64,000 nt of DNA from Jatrophihabitans telluris (GTDB lineage Bacteria; Actinomycetota; Actinomycetes; Mycobacteriales; Jatrophihabitantaceae), in contig NZ_CP097332.1 in assembly GCF_023516435.1 (NCBI RefSeq), positions 1,116,001-1,180,000 of the forward strand. The letters are read 5' to 3'. This document shows positions 8,008-17,049 of the stretch, piece by piece. The notes below the pieces were generated by a model. The model saw only the letters and a program-made list of their open reading frames with translations. It made no database searches and was not told the DNA's origin. Position numbers and translations under genes: made by a program. Each line of letters opens with the position of its first letter. Within the stretch, counting starts at the first letter, position 1.

Positions 8008-8952
8008 TCAGTCCAGACCGTCGGCGAGCTGCTGTGCCTGGGCGGCGGACGTCTCGGCGTCATCGAGGCTCTGCTGCTCACGGGTGAGTTCTGCGGTCGC
8101 GGCGTCGGCGTCGTCCTGAGCGCGTCGGAGCTGCTCGCTGAGCTCGGCCACCCGGTGTGCGAGGCGGTCCGCGCGGCGCTGGGCGTCGGCCACCGTGCGG
8201 CGTTGCTCGGCGACCCGGGTCCGTGCCTGCTGCCAGCGCTCACTGGCCGCCCGGCGCTCGGTCCGCTGCCGGGCGGCGTCCTGCTTGGCCGTGTCCTGCT
8301 TGGTCGTGTCCGGCTTGGTCGTGTCCGGCTTGGCCGTGTCCGGCTTGGCCGTGTCCGGCCTGGCGGCTCCGTCGGCGGCGACCGCGCCCACGGCACGCAG
8401 CGAAGGAGTGGGACGGCGCGGGGGACGCTGACCGGCCTGCCGGGGTACATCCACGGCTTGCGACAGGTCGACCGCGCCGAAGCCGGCGTAGCTCAGGGCC
8501 GTGACCAGACGTCCCGAGGAGACCGCCTGGGCGGCGCCCTCGTCGGCGACGGCGGCATCGAAGGTCTCGTTCAGCTGTCGCTGCACGGCATCACTGAGTC
8601 CGCCGGGAGCTGAACCCGCGGCGGCCTTTCGGACCAGGCCGTCCACCAGGCTCCGCCGGGCTGCGCTCAGTTCGCGCACCACGTCTCCGGACAGGGACCG
8701 GTGCGCCTGCCGCATTCGAGCGCCGAGATCGAGCAGTTCGGCGATCAGCTCGGGCTCGTCGCGGGCGAGGCGGTTCACGGCATCGGCGGCCACCGTGGGC
8801 CGGCGGAGCTTGTTGATCTGTTGGGCCAGTTCCTTCTCGCCGTCGCCGCGGGCCTGCTTGGCCAGAGCCGTCCGGGTGGCGGTGAACGACTCTGGATCGC
8901 CGAGGTAGAGCTGGTCGGCGACCTCGTCCAGGGTCAGTGGGCCGTCGGTCAT
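8008..8952 (-). CDS. hypothetical alanine-rich coiled-coil protein with pentapeptide repeats
   Basis: A 314-residue protein I do not recognise by name. Residues 1-165 are mostly helical ('LTLDEVADQLYLGDPESF' opens it) and look like a conserved actinobacterial domain of unknown role. Then comes a low-complexity linker of five DTxKP/Q pentapeptides, encoded by the 15-bp repeat at 8281-8355. The tail is an Arg/Gln/Glu-rich helix (about 225-314) likely to form a coiled coil. No signal peptide or membrane segment is seen. The upstream leader (8961-9020) is itself a 12-bp repeat tract. Confidence 0.75.
   Translation of the reverse strand: MTDGPLTLDEVADQLYLGDPESFTATRTALAKQARGDGEKELAQQINKLRRPTVAADAVNRLARDEPELIAELLDLGARMRQAHRSLSGDVVRELSAARRSLVDGLVRKAAAGSAPGGLSDAVQRQLNETFDAAVADEGAAQAVSSGRLVTALSYAGFGAVDLSQAVDVPRQAGQRPPRRPTPSLRAVGAVAADGAARPDTAKPDTAKPDTTKPDTTKQDTAKQDAARQRTERRAASERWQQARTRVAEQRRTVADAQRRADRLAHRVAELSEQLRRAQDDADAATAELTREQQSLDDAETSAAQAQQLADGLD
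8281..8355. repeat. 15-bp tandem repeat inside a coding sequence, five units
   Basis: Units run 8281-8295, 8296-8310, 8311-8325, 8326-8340 and 8341-8355, with one to three substitutions among them. On the minus strand each encodes a pentapeptide of the form DTAKP, DTTKP, DTTKQ or DTAKQ. Unit length is a multiple of three, so copy-number change would keep the reading frame. Confidence 0.9.
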
Positions 8953-8960
8953 CGGCCCAG

Positions 8961-9020
8961 TCTGACCGATGCGCAGACCGTTGCGCTGAGCGATGCGCTG
9001 ACCGATGCGCTGACCGATCC
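8961..9020. repeat. 12-bp tandem repeat in an intergenic leader, five units
   Basis: Degenerate 12-mers of the type GCTGACCGATGC occupy 8961-8972, 8973-8984, 8985-8996, 8997-9008 and 9009-9020. They fill most of the 79 bases between the dioxygenase 3' end and the start of the coiled-coil gene. They could therefore overlap that gene's promoter or 5' leader. Confidence 0.85.
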
Positions 9021-9031
9021 GGTGATCGTCG

Positions 9032-9844
9032 TCAGGCTACGGCGAACGTGCGCTTGGCCAGACCCATCCAGAATCCGTCGATGAGCTGCTCCGGTGCGGC
9101 TTCGGGGTCGGCGGCACTGCCCAGAGTGATGAACAGCGGAGCGAAATGCTCGATCGTGGGGTGGGCGTAGGGCATCCCGGGAGCCCGGTTACGGAAGTCG
9201 GCCAGTTCGTCCACCGCGCCGCGGGCCAGGGTTTCGGCCAGCCACGCGTCGAACTCGCGCGACCAACCCGGAGCCGGCGCGTCGGTGCGGAAATCGCGCA
9301 GGAAGGGCAGACCGTGGGTCGCGAACCCGGAGCCGATAATGAGCACGCCCTCATCCCGCAGCGGACGCAGCCGGGCACCGAGTTCGAGCAGGCGACCGGG
9401 GTCCAGAGTCGGCAACGACATCTGCAGCACCGGGATGTCGGCGTCGGGGTACATGACCGTCAGGGGTACGTACGCGCCGTGGTCCAGGCCGCGCGTGGGC
9501 TGCCGCGACACCGGTTCGGAGTCGGGCATCAGAGCAGCGACCCGGGCCGCGAGCTCCGGCGCGCCCGGGGCGGGATAACGGACCTGGTAGTAGTGCGGGG
9601 CGAAGCCGCCGAAGTCGTAGACCAGCGGGACGGTCTCGGTCGCGCCCAGCATGAGCGGCGCCGACTCCCAGTGCGCGGAAACGACCAGGATCGCCGAGGG
9701 CCGGGGCAGATCGTGGGCCAACTCGGCAAGCTGCGCGGTCCACAGGCGGTCCTCGACCAGCGGCGGGGCACCGTGGCTCAGATACAGCGCGGGTAGTGCA
9801 GTCAGGTCACTCGGGGTCGCTTCGGCTGATGTGGTCATGTCCAT
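9032..9844 (-). CDS. LigB/DODA-family extradiol dioxygenase (4,5-DOPA dioxygenase-like)
   Basis: A 270-residue class III extradiol dioxygenase like YgiD. Likely metal ligands are His24 in 'YLSHGAPP', His58 in 'VVSAHWE' and later His residues in 'GLDHGAYVPL' and 'YAHPTIEHFAPL'. Family members cleave catechol-type rings such as L-DOPA in plants, but in bacteria the natural substrate is usually unknown. ATG codons at 9844 and 9838 are both possible and neither has a strong ribosome-binding site. A TTGA-N4-TCAA palindrome lies just upstream. Confidence 0.85.
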   Translation of the reverse strand: MDMTTSAEATPSDLTALPALYLSHGAPPLVEDRLWTAQLAELAHDLPRPSAILVVSAHWESAPLMLGATETVPLVYDFGGFAPHYYQVRYPAPGAPELAARVAALMPDSEPVSRQPTRGLDHGAYVPLTVMYPDADIPVLQMSLPTLDPGRLLELGARLRPLRDEGVLIIGSGFATHGLPFLRDFRTDAPAPGWSREFDAWLAETLARGAVDELADFRNRAPGMPYAHPTIEHFAPLFITLGSAADPEAAPEQLIDGFWMGLAKRTFAVA

Positions 9845-9852
9845 CCCAACGA

Positions 9853-9864
9853 TTGAGCGTTCAA
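9853..9864. promoter_or_regulatory. TTGA-N4-TCAA palindrome upstream of the dioxygenase
   Basis: TTGAGCGTTCAA is a near-perfect dyad 9 bases upstream of the possible ATG at 9844. The size and position suit a repressor operator. No cognate regulator is adjacent, so this is only a candidate. Confidence 0.25.
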
Positions 9865-9984
9865 CTACCATCATAGACCTAGAACGATCGCCCGTCAGCA
9901 ACGGAAATGGGCGTAGCGTCATCGGCACCTACACCGCGGCGTGGAGCACCGAGGGATCTGTCCCTACCACCCGAGGAGTTGCAC

Positions 9985-10110
9985 ATGTCCGGAAAGAGCA
10001 AGGGCGGCCGCGAGGTCCGTAAACCCAAGGTCGTCAAGAAGGCCGCATCATCGATGGATACCGGCCTGATGAAGGCCGAGACTCCGAAGAAGACGAAGAT
10101 GGCCAAGTAG
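9985..10110 (+). CDS. 41-residue lysine-rich small protein
   Basis: The ATG at 9985 is preceded by GAGGAG (9973-9978) with 6 bases spacing, which is strong support for translation. The product is 41 residues, about a third Lys/Arg, beginning 'MSGKSKGGREVRKPKVVKK' and ending 'KKTKMAK'. I recall similar short 'KGGKEAKKPK' proteins annotated as hypothetical in several bacterial phyla, but no function is known to me. The charge suggests nucleic-acid or ribosome binding, which is inference. It is divergent from the dioxygenase. Confidence 0.7.
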   Translation: MSGKSKGGREVRKPKVVKKAASSMDTGLMKAETPKKTKMAK

Positions 10111-10204
10111 GCCGAGTAGGCCAAGTCGGCCGAGTCTTCGCCTCGATCCAGCTCGCCCCGACCCGGTCTCAGTTCGCGGCGCGATTCGATTCAGCGCGCG
10201 ATGG

Positions 10205-10233
10205 CGTGCACGGCTCAGGCCGAGCCGTGCACG
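10205..10233 (-). terminator. perfect 12-bp hairpin across the aldO stop codon
   Basis: CGTGCACGGCTC (10205-10216) pairs perfectly with GAGCCGTGCACG (10222-10233) around a 5-nt loop. The aldO stop (10215-10217) lies inside it. There is no T tract, as is common in high-GC actinobacterial terminators. It could end aldO transcription or protect the 3' end. Confidence 0.45.
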
Positions 10234-11486
10234 TAGCGGTCGATGAACTCGTTGCCGAATGTCGCCTGCGGGTCCACCCGCTGCACCAGTTCTGAGAAAT
10301 CACCCAATCGCGGATAGGCCGTACGGAAGTCCCGCGGGTCCAGGGTGAAGACCTTGCCCCAGTGCGGCCGGGCACCCAGCGGTGCCAGCGCCGTTTCGAT
10401 GGCGCGCGTGATCGGCTCCACCTGCGCGAGCCCGGGCATCCAGGTGAAATGCAGGGCCACCGTCTGGCGATCGAGGAACGGGCTTATCCACAGCTGGTCG
10501 GCGGCGATCGTTCGAATCTCGCCGATCAGTAGCCGCGACCCGATGAGCGCGCTGATGCCCGACAGCGCCCGGATGGCCGCCGGAGCATGCTGCCGGTCGA
10601 GGAAGTACTCCGACTGAAGTTCATCGCCCGCGCTCGGGGTGAAGTCCATCCGGAAGTGCGGCAACCGCTCGTGCCAGGGCCCGACCTCGCCGAGCTGGGC
10701 GGTCGCCCAGTCCGCCTGCTCGCCCGGGATCGGGTGGTGGGCCACGGTGGCCAGGCGGCTGCCGAACAGCTCGGCCGGGGCCGCCGCGGGGTCCACGCCA
10801 GGGGTGATGCGCTGCTTGAGCCACAGGGCACCGATCCGACCGGAGCTCCAGTCGGTGAAGGCGCTCGTGGAGTACGAACCGCCGGTGATCGCATCAAGGT
10901 GATCGCAATAGCCGGTCAGCGGCAGGTCCTCGTAGACGAACTGGCGCACGTCGAAGCGTTCCACGACCGACAGCTCCAGGGCGTAGGCGATACCGAGGGC
11001 GCCCAGCGCGATGACCGAGCCGTCGAAGTCGGCCTCGCCGCGGGCTACGCGGCGCAGCGATCCGTCCGGCCCGACGTACTCGATCGCCTCCACGCTGGCG
11101 GCCAGCACGGCATTGCCGTCACCGGATCCGTGTGTGCCGGTCGACACCGCTCCGGCAACGGCGATATGGGGCAGCGAACCCATGTTGCGCAGCGCGAAGC
11201 CGTTGCGGTCGAGGTAACGGGCCAGTTCGCCGAAGCGCACGCCTCCGGTGACGCGGACGGTCCGTGCGGCCGAGTCCAGCTCGAGTTCATCCGGCAGGTC
11301 GGACAGGCTTACGGATTCCTCGCGCGGGGCGGCGATGGTGTTGAAGGAGTGCCCGGTGCCCAGAGCGCGGATGAACCGTGCCTTCGCTACCGCGCTCTGC
11401 AACTCGTCGACGGTTCGTGGTCGGTGCAGCTCGGTGGGCGAGAAGGTGATGTTGCCGGCCCAATTGTGCAGCGAAGTGTCAGTCAC
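10215..11486 (-). CDS. aldO: alditol (xylitol/sorbitol) oxidase
   Basis: A 423-residue VAO-family flavoprotein closely resembling Streptomyces AldO from its first residues ('HNWAGNITFSPTEL'). AldO oxidises the terminal carbon of sugar alcohols and makes hydrogen peroxide. His46 in 'ALGTGHSFN' matches the His that covalently carries FAD in AldO, and 'PHIAVAGAVSTGTHGSG' is the FAD-domain signature. 'PWHERLPHFRMDFTPS' and 'HWGKVF' are active-site regions. The GTG at 11486 fits the homologue's length, although the AGGAG there overlaps it. It lies 9 bases after the XRE regulator, probably as one operon. Confidence 0.9.
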   Translation of the reverse strand: MTDTSLHNWAGNITFSPTELHRPRTVDELQSAVAKARFIRALGTGHSFNTIAAPREESVSLSDLPDELELDSAARTVRVTGGVRFGELARYLDRNGFALRNMGSLPHIAVAGAVSTGTHGSGDGNAVLAASVEAIEYVGPDGSLRRVARGEADFDGSVIALGALGIAYALELSVVERFDVRQFVYEDLPLTGYCDHLDAITGGSYSTSAFTDWSSGRIGALWLKQRITPGVDPAAAPAELFGSRLATVAHHPIPGEQADWATAQLGEVGPWHERLPHFRMDFTPSAGDELQSEYFLDRQHAPAAIRALSGISALIGSRLLIGEIRTIAADQLWISPFLDRQTVALHFTWMPGLAQVEPITRAIETALAPLGARPHWGKVFTLDPRDFRTAYPRLGDFSELVQRVDPQATFGNEFIDRYVHGSA

Positions 11487-11495
11487 TCCTGCACG

Positions 11496-12026
11496 TTAGC
11501 GGTCGGCGTTGACCCGATCGTCGGGAAGGCGCTCGGCGCAGCCCAGATTGATGAGCTGCTCGATCAGGGCGGGCGTCGTCAAGGCGTAGCTGGCCGCGAT
11601 GACGTCCAATTCGTTGGCGCGCAGCACGACCTGGCTCACGCCTTCCTGATCGCGCATCTTGGTGACCCTGACGGCGAAGCTGTACAGCGAGCCCCAGCGC
11701 AGCTGACCGCCCAGAGCGAGCAGGTTCAGCACGCAGTTGTTCTGGGGGGCCGCATCCAGCCCAGCGGCTACCGGGTCGATGACTTCGAGGACGTTGGTCT
11801 CGTAGGTGCGTGCAACCTCGGCGAGGGTGGCCACGGTCAGGGTTCGGCTGCCCCGCTCGTAGGAGCCCAGGGCGGCGGCGGAGATGCCGGACACGTGCGA
11901 CGCTGCGGCCAGTGACCAGCCCAGGCGGTTGCGGGCATCGCGCAGCCGGTGGCCGATGGTGCCCGCGTCGGGTCCGTTGAGGGCGCGTTCGCCGTCGTCC
12001 GGGCCGACCACCTGAGCTGAGGTCAT
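11496..12026 (-). CDS. XRE-family transcriptional regulator (BldD-like N-terminus)
   Basis: A 176-residue protein with a helix-turn-helix at about 22-85. The motif 'ALGSYERGSRTLTVATLAEVA' closely parallels the second half of the BldD DNA-binding domain. The C-terminal half ('LRWGSLYSFAVRVTKMRDQ' onward) is helical and may bind a ligand or dimerise. ATG 12026 lies 8 bases after AGGAG, so it is preferred over the GTG at 12035. Placement 9 bases upstream of aldO suggests it controls aldO. Confidence 0.82.
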   Translation of the reverse strand: MTSAQVVGPDDGERALNGPDAGTIGHRLRDARNRLGWSLAAASHVSGISAAALGSYERGSRTLTVATLAEVARTYETNVLEVIDPVAAGLDAAPQNNCVLNLLALGGQLRWGSLYSFAVRVTKMRDQEGVSQVVLRANELDVIAASYALTTPALIEQLINLGCAERLPDDRVNADR

Positions 12027-12266
12027 GGGTTTCACTCCTAGCTATCAATGGCTACTGAGAGTCATTACGAGAATTATTACCGCAGAAGTGCCCCGGAGTC
12101 GAACGAGACGCGAGATCAGCCTGGCGATTTGCTGGTAACGCCGGAAAAGTCGGGCCGAGTCGGGGGAGGGAACTCAACCCCGGCGCCGTAACGTTGAGCG
12201 GACGTACGACGTAACGACCGTGCCGGGCGACTGTTCCGGCGCGGGTGCCCGAAGGGGGAAACCAGA

Positions 12267-13112
12267 GTGGCCAGCAACCCGGTCCTGCGCAACTTCGAGA
12301 AGTCCGGGCAACCCGGCGTCAACGCCCGCCCCGCGGGCCCGATCGCGCCGCCGCCGCCGTCCGCCGACCAACTCGACCAGTGGTACGCCCAGCCCGCCTA
12401 CGGCCAGCAGCCGCCGTCCGGCCTCGCCCCCGCCGCCCCGGCGCGGTACCTCACCCTCGACGACGTGATCACCCGCTGCGTGATCCTCTTCGCCACCGTC
12501 TTCGCGGCCGCGGCGGTGGCCTGGTTCTCGCCCAGTTCGCTGCAGGGCCTGTTCGTCCTGGTCGGCATCTTCGGCGGTCTCGGCCTTGGCCTCTACATCA
12601 GCATCACCGGCAAGGCCAACGCGATCAACTGCAGCATCTACGCCGCGCTCGAGGGACTGTTCCTCGGCGGCGTCAGTGCCTTCTTCAACGACCGCTGGCC
12701 CGGAATCGTGGTGCAGGCCGTGACCGGGACGATCCTGGTGGCCGGCGGCACCCTGATCGTCTACAAGACCGGCGCGGTGCGCGTCACCCCCCGGTTCACC
12801 AAGATCGTCTTCGCGGCCACCCTGGGTGCGGTCGGCCTGATGCTCGTCAACGGCCTGGCCAGCATCTTCGTCAGCGGTGGCCTCGGCCTGCGGGATGGCC
12901 AGAACCACCTCGGACTCGCCATCGGGTTCAGCCTGCTGTGCATCGTCATCGCCGCCTCGAACCTGATCGTCGATTTCGACACGGTGGAGCAGTCCGTTCG
13001 GCGGGGCGTGGACGAGAAGTACGGCTGGTACCTGTCCTTCGGCATCCTGGTGACGCTGGTCTGGCTCTACCTGGAGATCCTGCGGATGCTCAGCTACCTG
13101 CGCAACAACTAG
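12267..13112 (+). CDS. Bax inhibitor-1/YccA family membrane protein
   Basis: A 281-residue integral membrane protein. A Pro-rich cytoplasmic N-terminus (residues 20-65) precedes seven hydrophobic segments from about 73 to 278, ending '[13 protein letters not shown]' as actinobacterial YccA-like proteins do. Known relatives act as pH-sensitive calcium leak channels or interact with membrane proteases; the role here is unproven. GTG 12267 follows GAAGGGGGA with 8 bases spacing. The divergent region to the XRE gene (240 bases) is AT-richer than its surroundings, with ATTATT at 12073-12078, and probably holds both promoters. Confidence 0.88.
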   Translation: MASNPVLRNFEKSGQPGVNARPAGPIAPPPPSADQLDQWYAQPAYGQQPPSGLAPAAPARYLTLDDVITRCVILFATVFAAAAVAWFSPSSLQGLFVLVGIFGGLGLGLYISITGKANAINCSIYAALEGLFLGGVSAFFNDRWPGIVVQAVTGTILVAGGTLIVYKTGAVRVTPRFTKIVFAATLGAVGLMLVNGLASIFVSGGLGLRDGQNHLGLAIGFSLLCIVIAASNLIVDFDTVEQSVRRGVDEKYGWYLSFGILVTLVWLYLEILRMLSYLRNN

Positions 13113-13124
13113 CGCGTTCGCGGC

Positions 13125-14345
13125 TCAGGACAGCCGCTCCAGCACCAGCGCCATGCCCTGGCCGCCGCCCACGCACATCGTCTCCAGGCCGAACTGCTTG
13201 TCGTGGGTCTGCAGTGAGTTGATCAGCGTCGTCGTGATCCGGGCTCCGGTCATGCCGAAGGGGTGGCCCACGGCGATCGCGCCGCCGTTGACGTTGAGGC
13301 GGTCCAGGTCGATGCCCAGGTCCCGGTAGGAAGGGATCACCTGCGCGGCGAACGCCTCGTTTATCTCCACGAGATCGATGTCGCCGATGCTCAGGCCGGC
13401 CCGGGCCAGCGCCTGCTTGGACGCCTCGACCGGGCCGAGGCCCATGATCTCGGGGGACAACGCGGTGACGCCGGTCGAGACGATGCGCGCCAGCGGGGTC
13501 AGCCCGAGCTGGGCGGCCTTGGTGTCACTCATGATGACCAGCGCGGCGGCCCCGTCATTGAGCGGGCAGCAGTTGCCGGCTGTGATCCGGCCGTCGGGCC
13601 GGAACACCGGCTTGAGACCGGAAACAGCGTCATAGGTGACCCCGGCGCGCGGACCGTCGTCGGCGGACACGACGGTCCCGGACGGGGTCGTGACCGGTGT
13701 GATCTCCCGCGCCCAGAAGCCGTCCGCGATCGCCTTCTCGGCCAGGTTCTGAGATCGGACGGCGAAGGTGTCCATCTCTTCCCGGGACACTCCTTTGAGC
13801 AGCGCGAGGTTCTCCGCCGTCTGGCCCATGGCGATGTAGGCGTCGGGGACAGCGCCGTCCTCGCGCGGGTCGTGCCAGTCGCCGGCGCCTTCCGCAGCGA
13901 TCCTCGCCGTGCGGGCCCGGGCCGGTGCGAACAGCGGGTTCTGGGTGTCGGGCAACCCGTCGGAGGAACCCTTGGCAAAACGGGAAACCGCCTCCACCCC
14001 GGCCGAGATGAACACCTCGCCCTCGCCGGCCCGGATGGCGTGCAGCGCCATTCGCGTGGTCTGCAGGGAGGAGGAGCAGTAGCGGGTGATGGTGGTGCCG
14101 GGCAGGAAGTCGTAGCCCAGTTCCACGGCCACGATCCGGGCCATGTTGTAACCCTGCTCGCCGCCGGGCAACCCGCAACCCAGCATCAGGTCGTCGATGT
14201 CGTGCGGATCGAGCTCAGGCACCTTGGCCAGGGCGGCGGTGATGATCTGGGCGGTGAGGTCGTCCGGTCGGATTTCGGCCAGCGATCCCTTGCCGGCGCG
14301 GCCGATCGGCGATCGGGCGGTGGCGACGATGACGGCTTCCGGCAT
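13125..14345 (-). CDS. acetyl-CoA C-acetyltransferase (thiolase)
   Basis: A 406-residue thiolase. The acyl-accepting Cys90 is in '[10 protein letters not shown]', the catalytic His (about 361) is in '[10 protein letters not shown]', and the second Cys (about 391) is in 'CVGGGQG'. It either condenses two acetyl-CoA or performs the last step of beta-oxidation. No fadB partner is adjacent, so direction is open. CAAGGAGTCCCC precedes the ATG. It is convergent with the Bax-inhibitor gene, 12 bases apart. Confidence 0.92.
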   Translation of the reverse strand: MPEAVIVATARSPIGRAGKGSLAEIRPDDLTAQIITAALAKVPELDPHDIDDLMLGCGLPGGEQGYNMARIVAVELGYDFLPGTTITRYCSSSLQTTRMALHAIRAGEGEVFISAGVEAVSRFAKGSSDGLPDTQNPLFAPARARTARIAAEGAGDWHDPREDGAVPDAYIAMGQTAENLALLKGVSREEMDTFAVRSQNLAEKAIADGFWAREITPVTTPSGTVVSADDGPRAGVTYDAVSGLKPVFRPDGRITAGNCCPLNDGAAALVIMSDTKAAQLGLTPLARIVSTGVTALSPEIMGLGPVEASKQALARAGLSIGDIDLVEINEAFAAQVIPSYRDLGIDLDRLNVNGGAIAVGHPFGMTGARITTTLINSLQTHDKQFGLETMCVGGGQGMALVLERLS

Positions 14346-14430
14346 GGGGACTCCTTGGGCGGCAGGCCTCGGCGGTGCTCCGTCCGGGGCGATCGGGCCA
14401 GTGGGACTGGATACCGGCCCGGCAACGCAG

Positions 14431-15468
14431 TTACCGGTCGGTATCGGACATGGTGGCAGGTTGGTCGTGTACGGCGGCTTCGGGCGTGGGAGTAATCACG
14501 TCCCCGGCCCGGCGGCGGGTCAGCCTGGCCCAGCGCCCGTGACGTCCGGTGGCCACCCCGTCCACGGACGTCCCGACCACCTCGGTCCCGGGGCGGCTGG
14601 CCGCACGAGCTGCCGCCCGGGCGATCGGACGGGCCTTGTCGGAGGTGAACGGGCCGGCCGGGCGAGCGACCGTCACCAGTCCGAGCGCGGCCGCGGCCGA
14701 GGGCAGCAGGACGTCGGCCGCGCGGGCGTACCCGGTGGCCGAGGGATGGAACTGGTCCTCGGAGAAGTAGTGCCGCTCGGTGGCGAACTCCGGACCCAGG
14801 ATGTCGCCGAGGCTGACCGCCCGGCCACCCGCGCCGACCACGGCCATGGTCTGGGCGGCCGCCAGAGTCCGGGACAGGCGGCGCACCATCCACCGCAAGG
14901 GCTGTGCGATCGGCCTGATGGTGCCCAGATCCGGGCAGGTTCCGACGACGACCTCGATGTTGTTCTCCCGCAGGAGCTCGATCGCCGCGCTGAGATGCCG
15001 GACCGAGTCCGAGGCGCGCACCAGGTGGGTCACGTCGTTGGCCCCGACCATGACCACGGCCAGGGCGGGCTTGCGCGGCAGGACCCGCTCCGCTTGTTCG
15101 AGCAGCGCGCTCGACTGCGCCCCCACCTCGGCGACGTTGACCAGCTCGACCGGGCGGCGCGACAGCGCGGACAGGCCGACGGCGATCCGGGCAGCCGGGG
15201 TTTCGGCGTCGCGATGCACACCGTAGCCGGCGGCGGAGGAGTCCCCGAGCATCGCGAAGACGAGCTTGTCACGCTTGCTCTGGACCCCCGGCGCGGTCCA
15301 CAGCCCGTCGGCGGTGGGCGGATTGGTCTCGGCGGGGGCGATCCGGCGGCGCGCGAGCTTGGACTCGCCGTACATGAGTCCGGCGGCCGCCGCGCCGATG
15401 GCTCCGAGGCCGGTGCCACCGAACGCCGCCGCCGTCGCCACCCGGCGTGCGCGTGAAGCCCGTCCCAT
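14431..15468 (-). CDS. SGNH/GDSL-family hydrolase with N-terminal anchor
   Basis: A 345-residue protein. The basic start 'MGRASRARR' and the hydrophobic stretch at about 11-33 suggest a signal anchor. Block I is 'MLGDSSAAGYG' (Ser nucleophile), block III is 'VGANDVTHL', and block V is 'DQFHPSATGYA' (Asp/His). It is probably an exported or membrane-tethered esterase acting on lipids or cell-wall esters. The tail is Arg/Ala-rich and disordered. The much longer open frame upstream of 15468 is the antisense of cbs and is not part of this gene. Confidence 0.85.
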   Translation of the reverse strand: MGRASRARRVATAAAFGGTGLGAIGAAAAGLMYGESKLARRRIAPAETNPPTADGLWTAPGVQSKRDKLVFAMLGDSSAAGYGVHRDAETPAARIAVGLSALSRRPVELVNVAEVGAQSSALLEQAERVLPRKPALAVVMVGANDVTHLVRASDSVRHLSAAIELLRENNIEVVVGTCPDLGTIRPIAQPLRWMVRRLSRTLAAAQTMAVVGAGGRAVSLGDILGPEFATERHYFSEDQFHPSATGYARAADVLLPSAAAALGLVTVARPAGPFTSDKARPIARAAARAASRPGTEVVGTSVDGVATGRHGRWARLTRRRAGDVITPTPEAAVHDQPATMSDTDR

Positions 15469-15579
15469 GCTGCCCGACCCCCGTTCGTCCGATGTGGCGC
15501 CGCGGGTGTCCGGCCCAGAAGTCGTGGCTATCGAGTTTCGGACCGGTCGCGGCTGCCCTTCGAGGTTAGCCTTTGGCGC

Positions 15580-16956
15580 ATGCGCTACTACACATCGCTG
15601 GTGGACCTGATCGGCAACACCCCGCTGGTTCAGCTCCGCAGCGTCACATCCCATCTCGACCCGGCCAACGCACCGACCGTGCTGGCCAAGGTCGAGTACT
15701 TCAACCCAGGCGGATCGGTGAAGGACCGGATAGCGGTGCGAATGATCGAGGCGGCCGAGGCCAGCGGCGAGCTCAAACCCGGCGGCACGATCGTCGAACC
15801 CACCTCGGGCAACACCGGGGTCGGTCTGGCGATCGTGGCTCAGCAGCGCGGGTACCGGTGCGTTTTCGTGCTTCCGGACAAAGTCGCGGCGGACAAGGTC
15901 AACACGCTCAAGGCCTACGGCGCCGAGGTGCACGTCTGCCCGACCGCGGTCGCCCCGGAGGACCCGAGGTCCTACTACTCCGTTTCCGACCGGCTGGTGC
16001 GCGAGATCGACGGTGCCTGGAAGCCCAACCAGTACGCCAACATCAACAATCCGCGCTCGCACTACGAGACGACCGGCCCCGAGGTCTGGGAGCAGACCGA
16101 CGGCCGGATCACGCATTTCGTGGCCGGCGTCGGAACCGGTGGCACGATCTCGGGCACCGGCCGCTACCTCAAGGAGGCATCCGGCGGGCGCGTGCAGATC
16201 ATCGGCGCGGACCCGGAGGGCTCGGTCTACTCGGGCGGCACCGGTCGCCCCTATCTGGTCGAAGGAGTCGGCGAGGACTTCTGGCCCGATGCCTTCGACC
16301 GGACCATCACCGACGAGATCATCGCCGTCTCGGATCGGCAGTCCTTCGAGCTGACCCGTCGGTTGGCGCGTGAGGAGGGCCTGCTTGTCGGCGGCTCCTG
16401 CGGGATGGCGGTCGTCGCGGCCTTGCGCGTGGCCGAGCGGGCCGGCAAGGACGACGTCATCGTCGTGCTGCTGCCCGACGGAGGACGCGGTTACCTCGGC
16501 AAGATCTTCAACGATCAGTGGATGAGCGACTACGGCTTCCTCGACACCGCGGCCGGCGACACGGTGGGCGATGTGCTCACCGCCAAGAGCGGCCAAACCC
16601 CGGCACTGGTGCACGCCCACCCGAACGAGACCGTTCGCGAGGCCATCGACATCCTGCGCGAGTACGGGGTTTCGCAGTTGCCTGTGGTGAAGGCCGAGCC
16701 GCCCGTCACCGCGGGCGAGGTCGCCGGGTCGGTGTCGGAGCGCGCGTTGCTCGATGCGCTCTTCGCCGGAACCGCGTCGCTGGCCGACCCGCTTGACAAG
16801 CACATGTCCGCGCCGCTGCCGATCATCGGATCGGGCGAGCCGGTCCGGGCCGCGGTCGCACTGCTGGAATCGGCCGATGCCCTGCTGGTGCACATCGACG
16901 GCAAGCCCGCCGGGGTGCTGACCCGTCAGGACCTGCTCGGACACCTGGTGGGCTAG
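15580..16956 (+). CDS. cbs: cystathionine beta-synthase
   Basis: A 458-residue PLP enzyme that joins serine and homocysteine into cystathionine. The PLP lysine is Lys48 in 'PGGSVKDRI', and the substrate loop is 'EPTSGNTGVGLA'. Two CBS domains occupy about 330-455 ('AREAIDILREYGVSQLPVV' part and 'GVLTRQDLLGHLVG' end) and could bind adenosyl ligands. There is no N-terminal heme domain, as usual in bacteria. With metB 237 bases downstream it supports reverse and forward transsulfuration. Starts 111 bases from the divergent SGNH gene. Confidence 0.94.
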   Translation: MRYYTSLVDLIGNTPLVQLRSVTSHLDPANAPTVLAKVEYFNPGGSVKDRIAVRMIEAAEASGELKPGGTIVEPTSGNTGVGLAIVAQQRGYRCVFVLPDKVAADKVNTLKAYGAEVHVCPTAVAPEDPRSYYSVSDRLVREIDGAWKPNQYANINNPRSHYETTGPEVWEQTDGRITHFVAGVGTGGTISGTGRYLKEASGGRVQIIGADPEGSVYSGGTGRPYLVEGVGEDFWPDAFDRTITDEIIAVSDRQSFELTRRLAREEGLLVGGSCGMAVVAALRVAERAGKDDVIVVLLPDGGRGYLGKIFNDQWMSDYGFLDTAAGDTVGDVLTAKSGQTPALVHAHPNETVREAIDILREYGVSQLPVVKAEPPVTAGEVAGSVSERALLDALFAGTASLADPLDKHMSAPLPIIGSGEPVRAAVALLESADALLVHIDGKPAGVLTRQDLLGHLVG

Positions 16957-17004
16957 GGCGCTCGGCTAGGGGCCGGTTCAGCCGGATCGGTCGGTCTTCG
17001 GCGA

Positions 17005-17049
17005 CGGTCATGCCGGACGGGGGAGCTTCGACGCCCGCCGGCATGACCG
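17005..17049 (+). terminator. 12-bp perfect hairpin between cbs and metB
   Basis: CGGTCATGCCGG (17005-17016) pairs exactly with CCGGCATGACCG (17038-17049) around a 21-nt loop that may pair further (CGGG with CCCG). It lies 48 bases after the cbs stop and probably terminates cbs. A second, weaker inverted pair, GAGAGTTC (17059-17066) with GAACTCTC (17105-17112), follows in the metB leader. Confidence 0.5.

Noticed and set aside
14431-16944. An 837-codon leftward open frame covering the SGNH hydrolase and the whole cbs gene
   Set aside because: Only the part up to 15468 has hydrolase motifs; the rest is the antisense of cbs, open only because of high GC.
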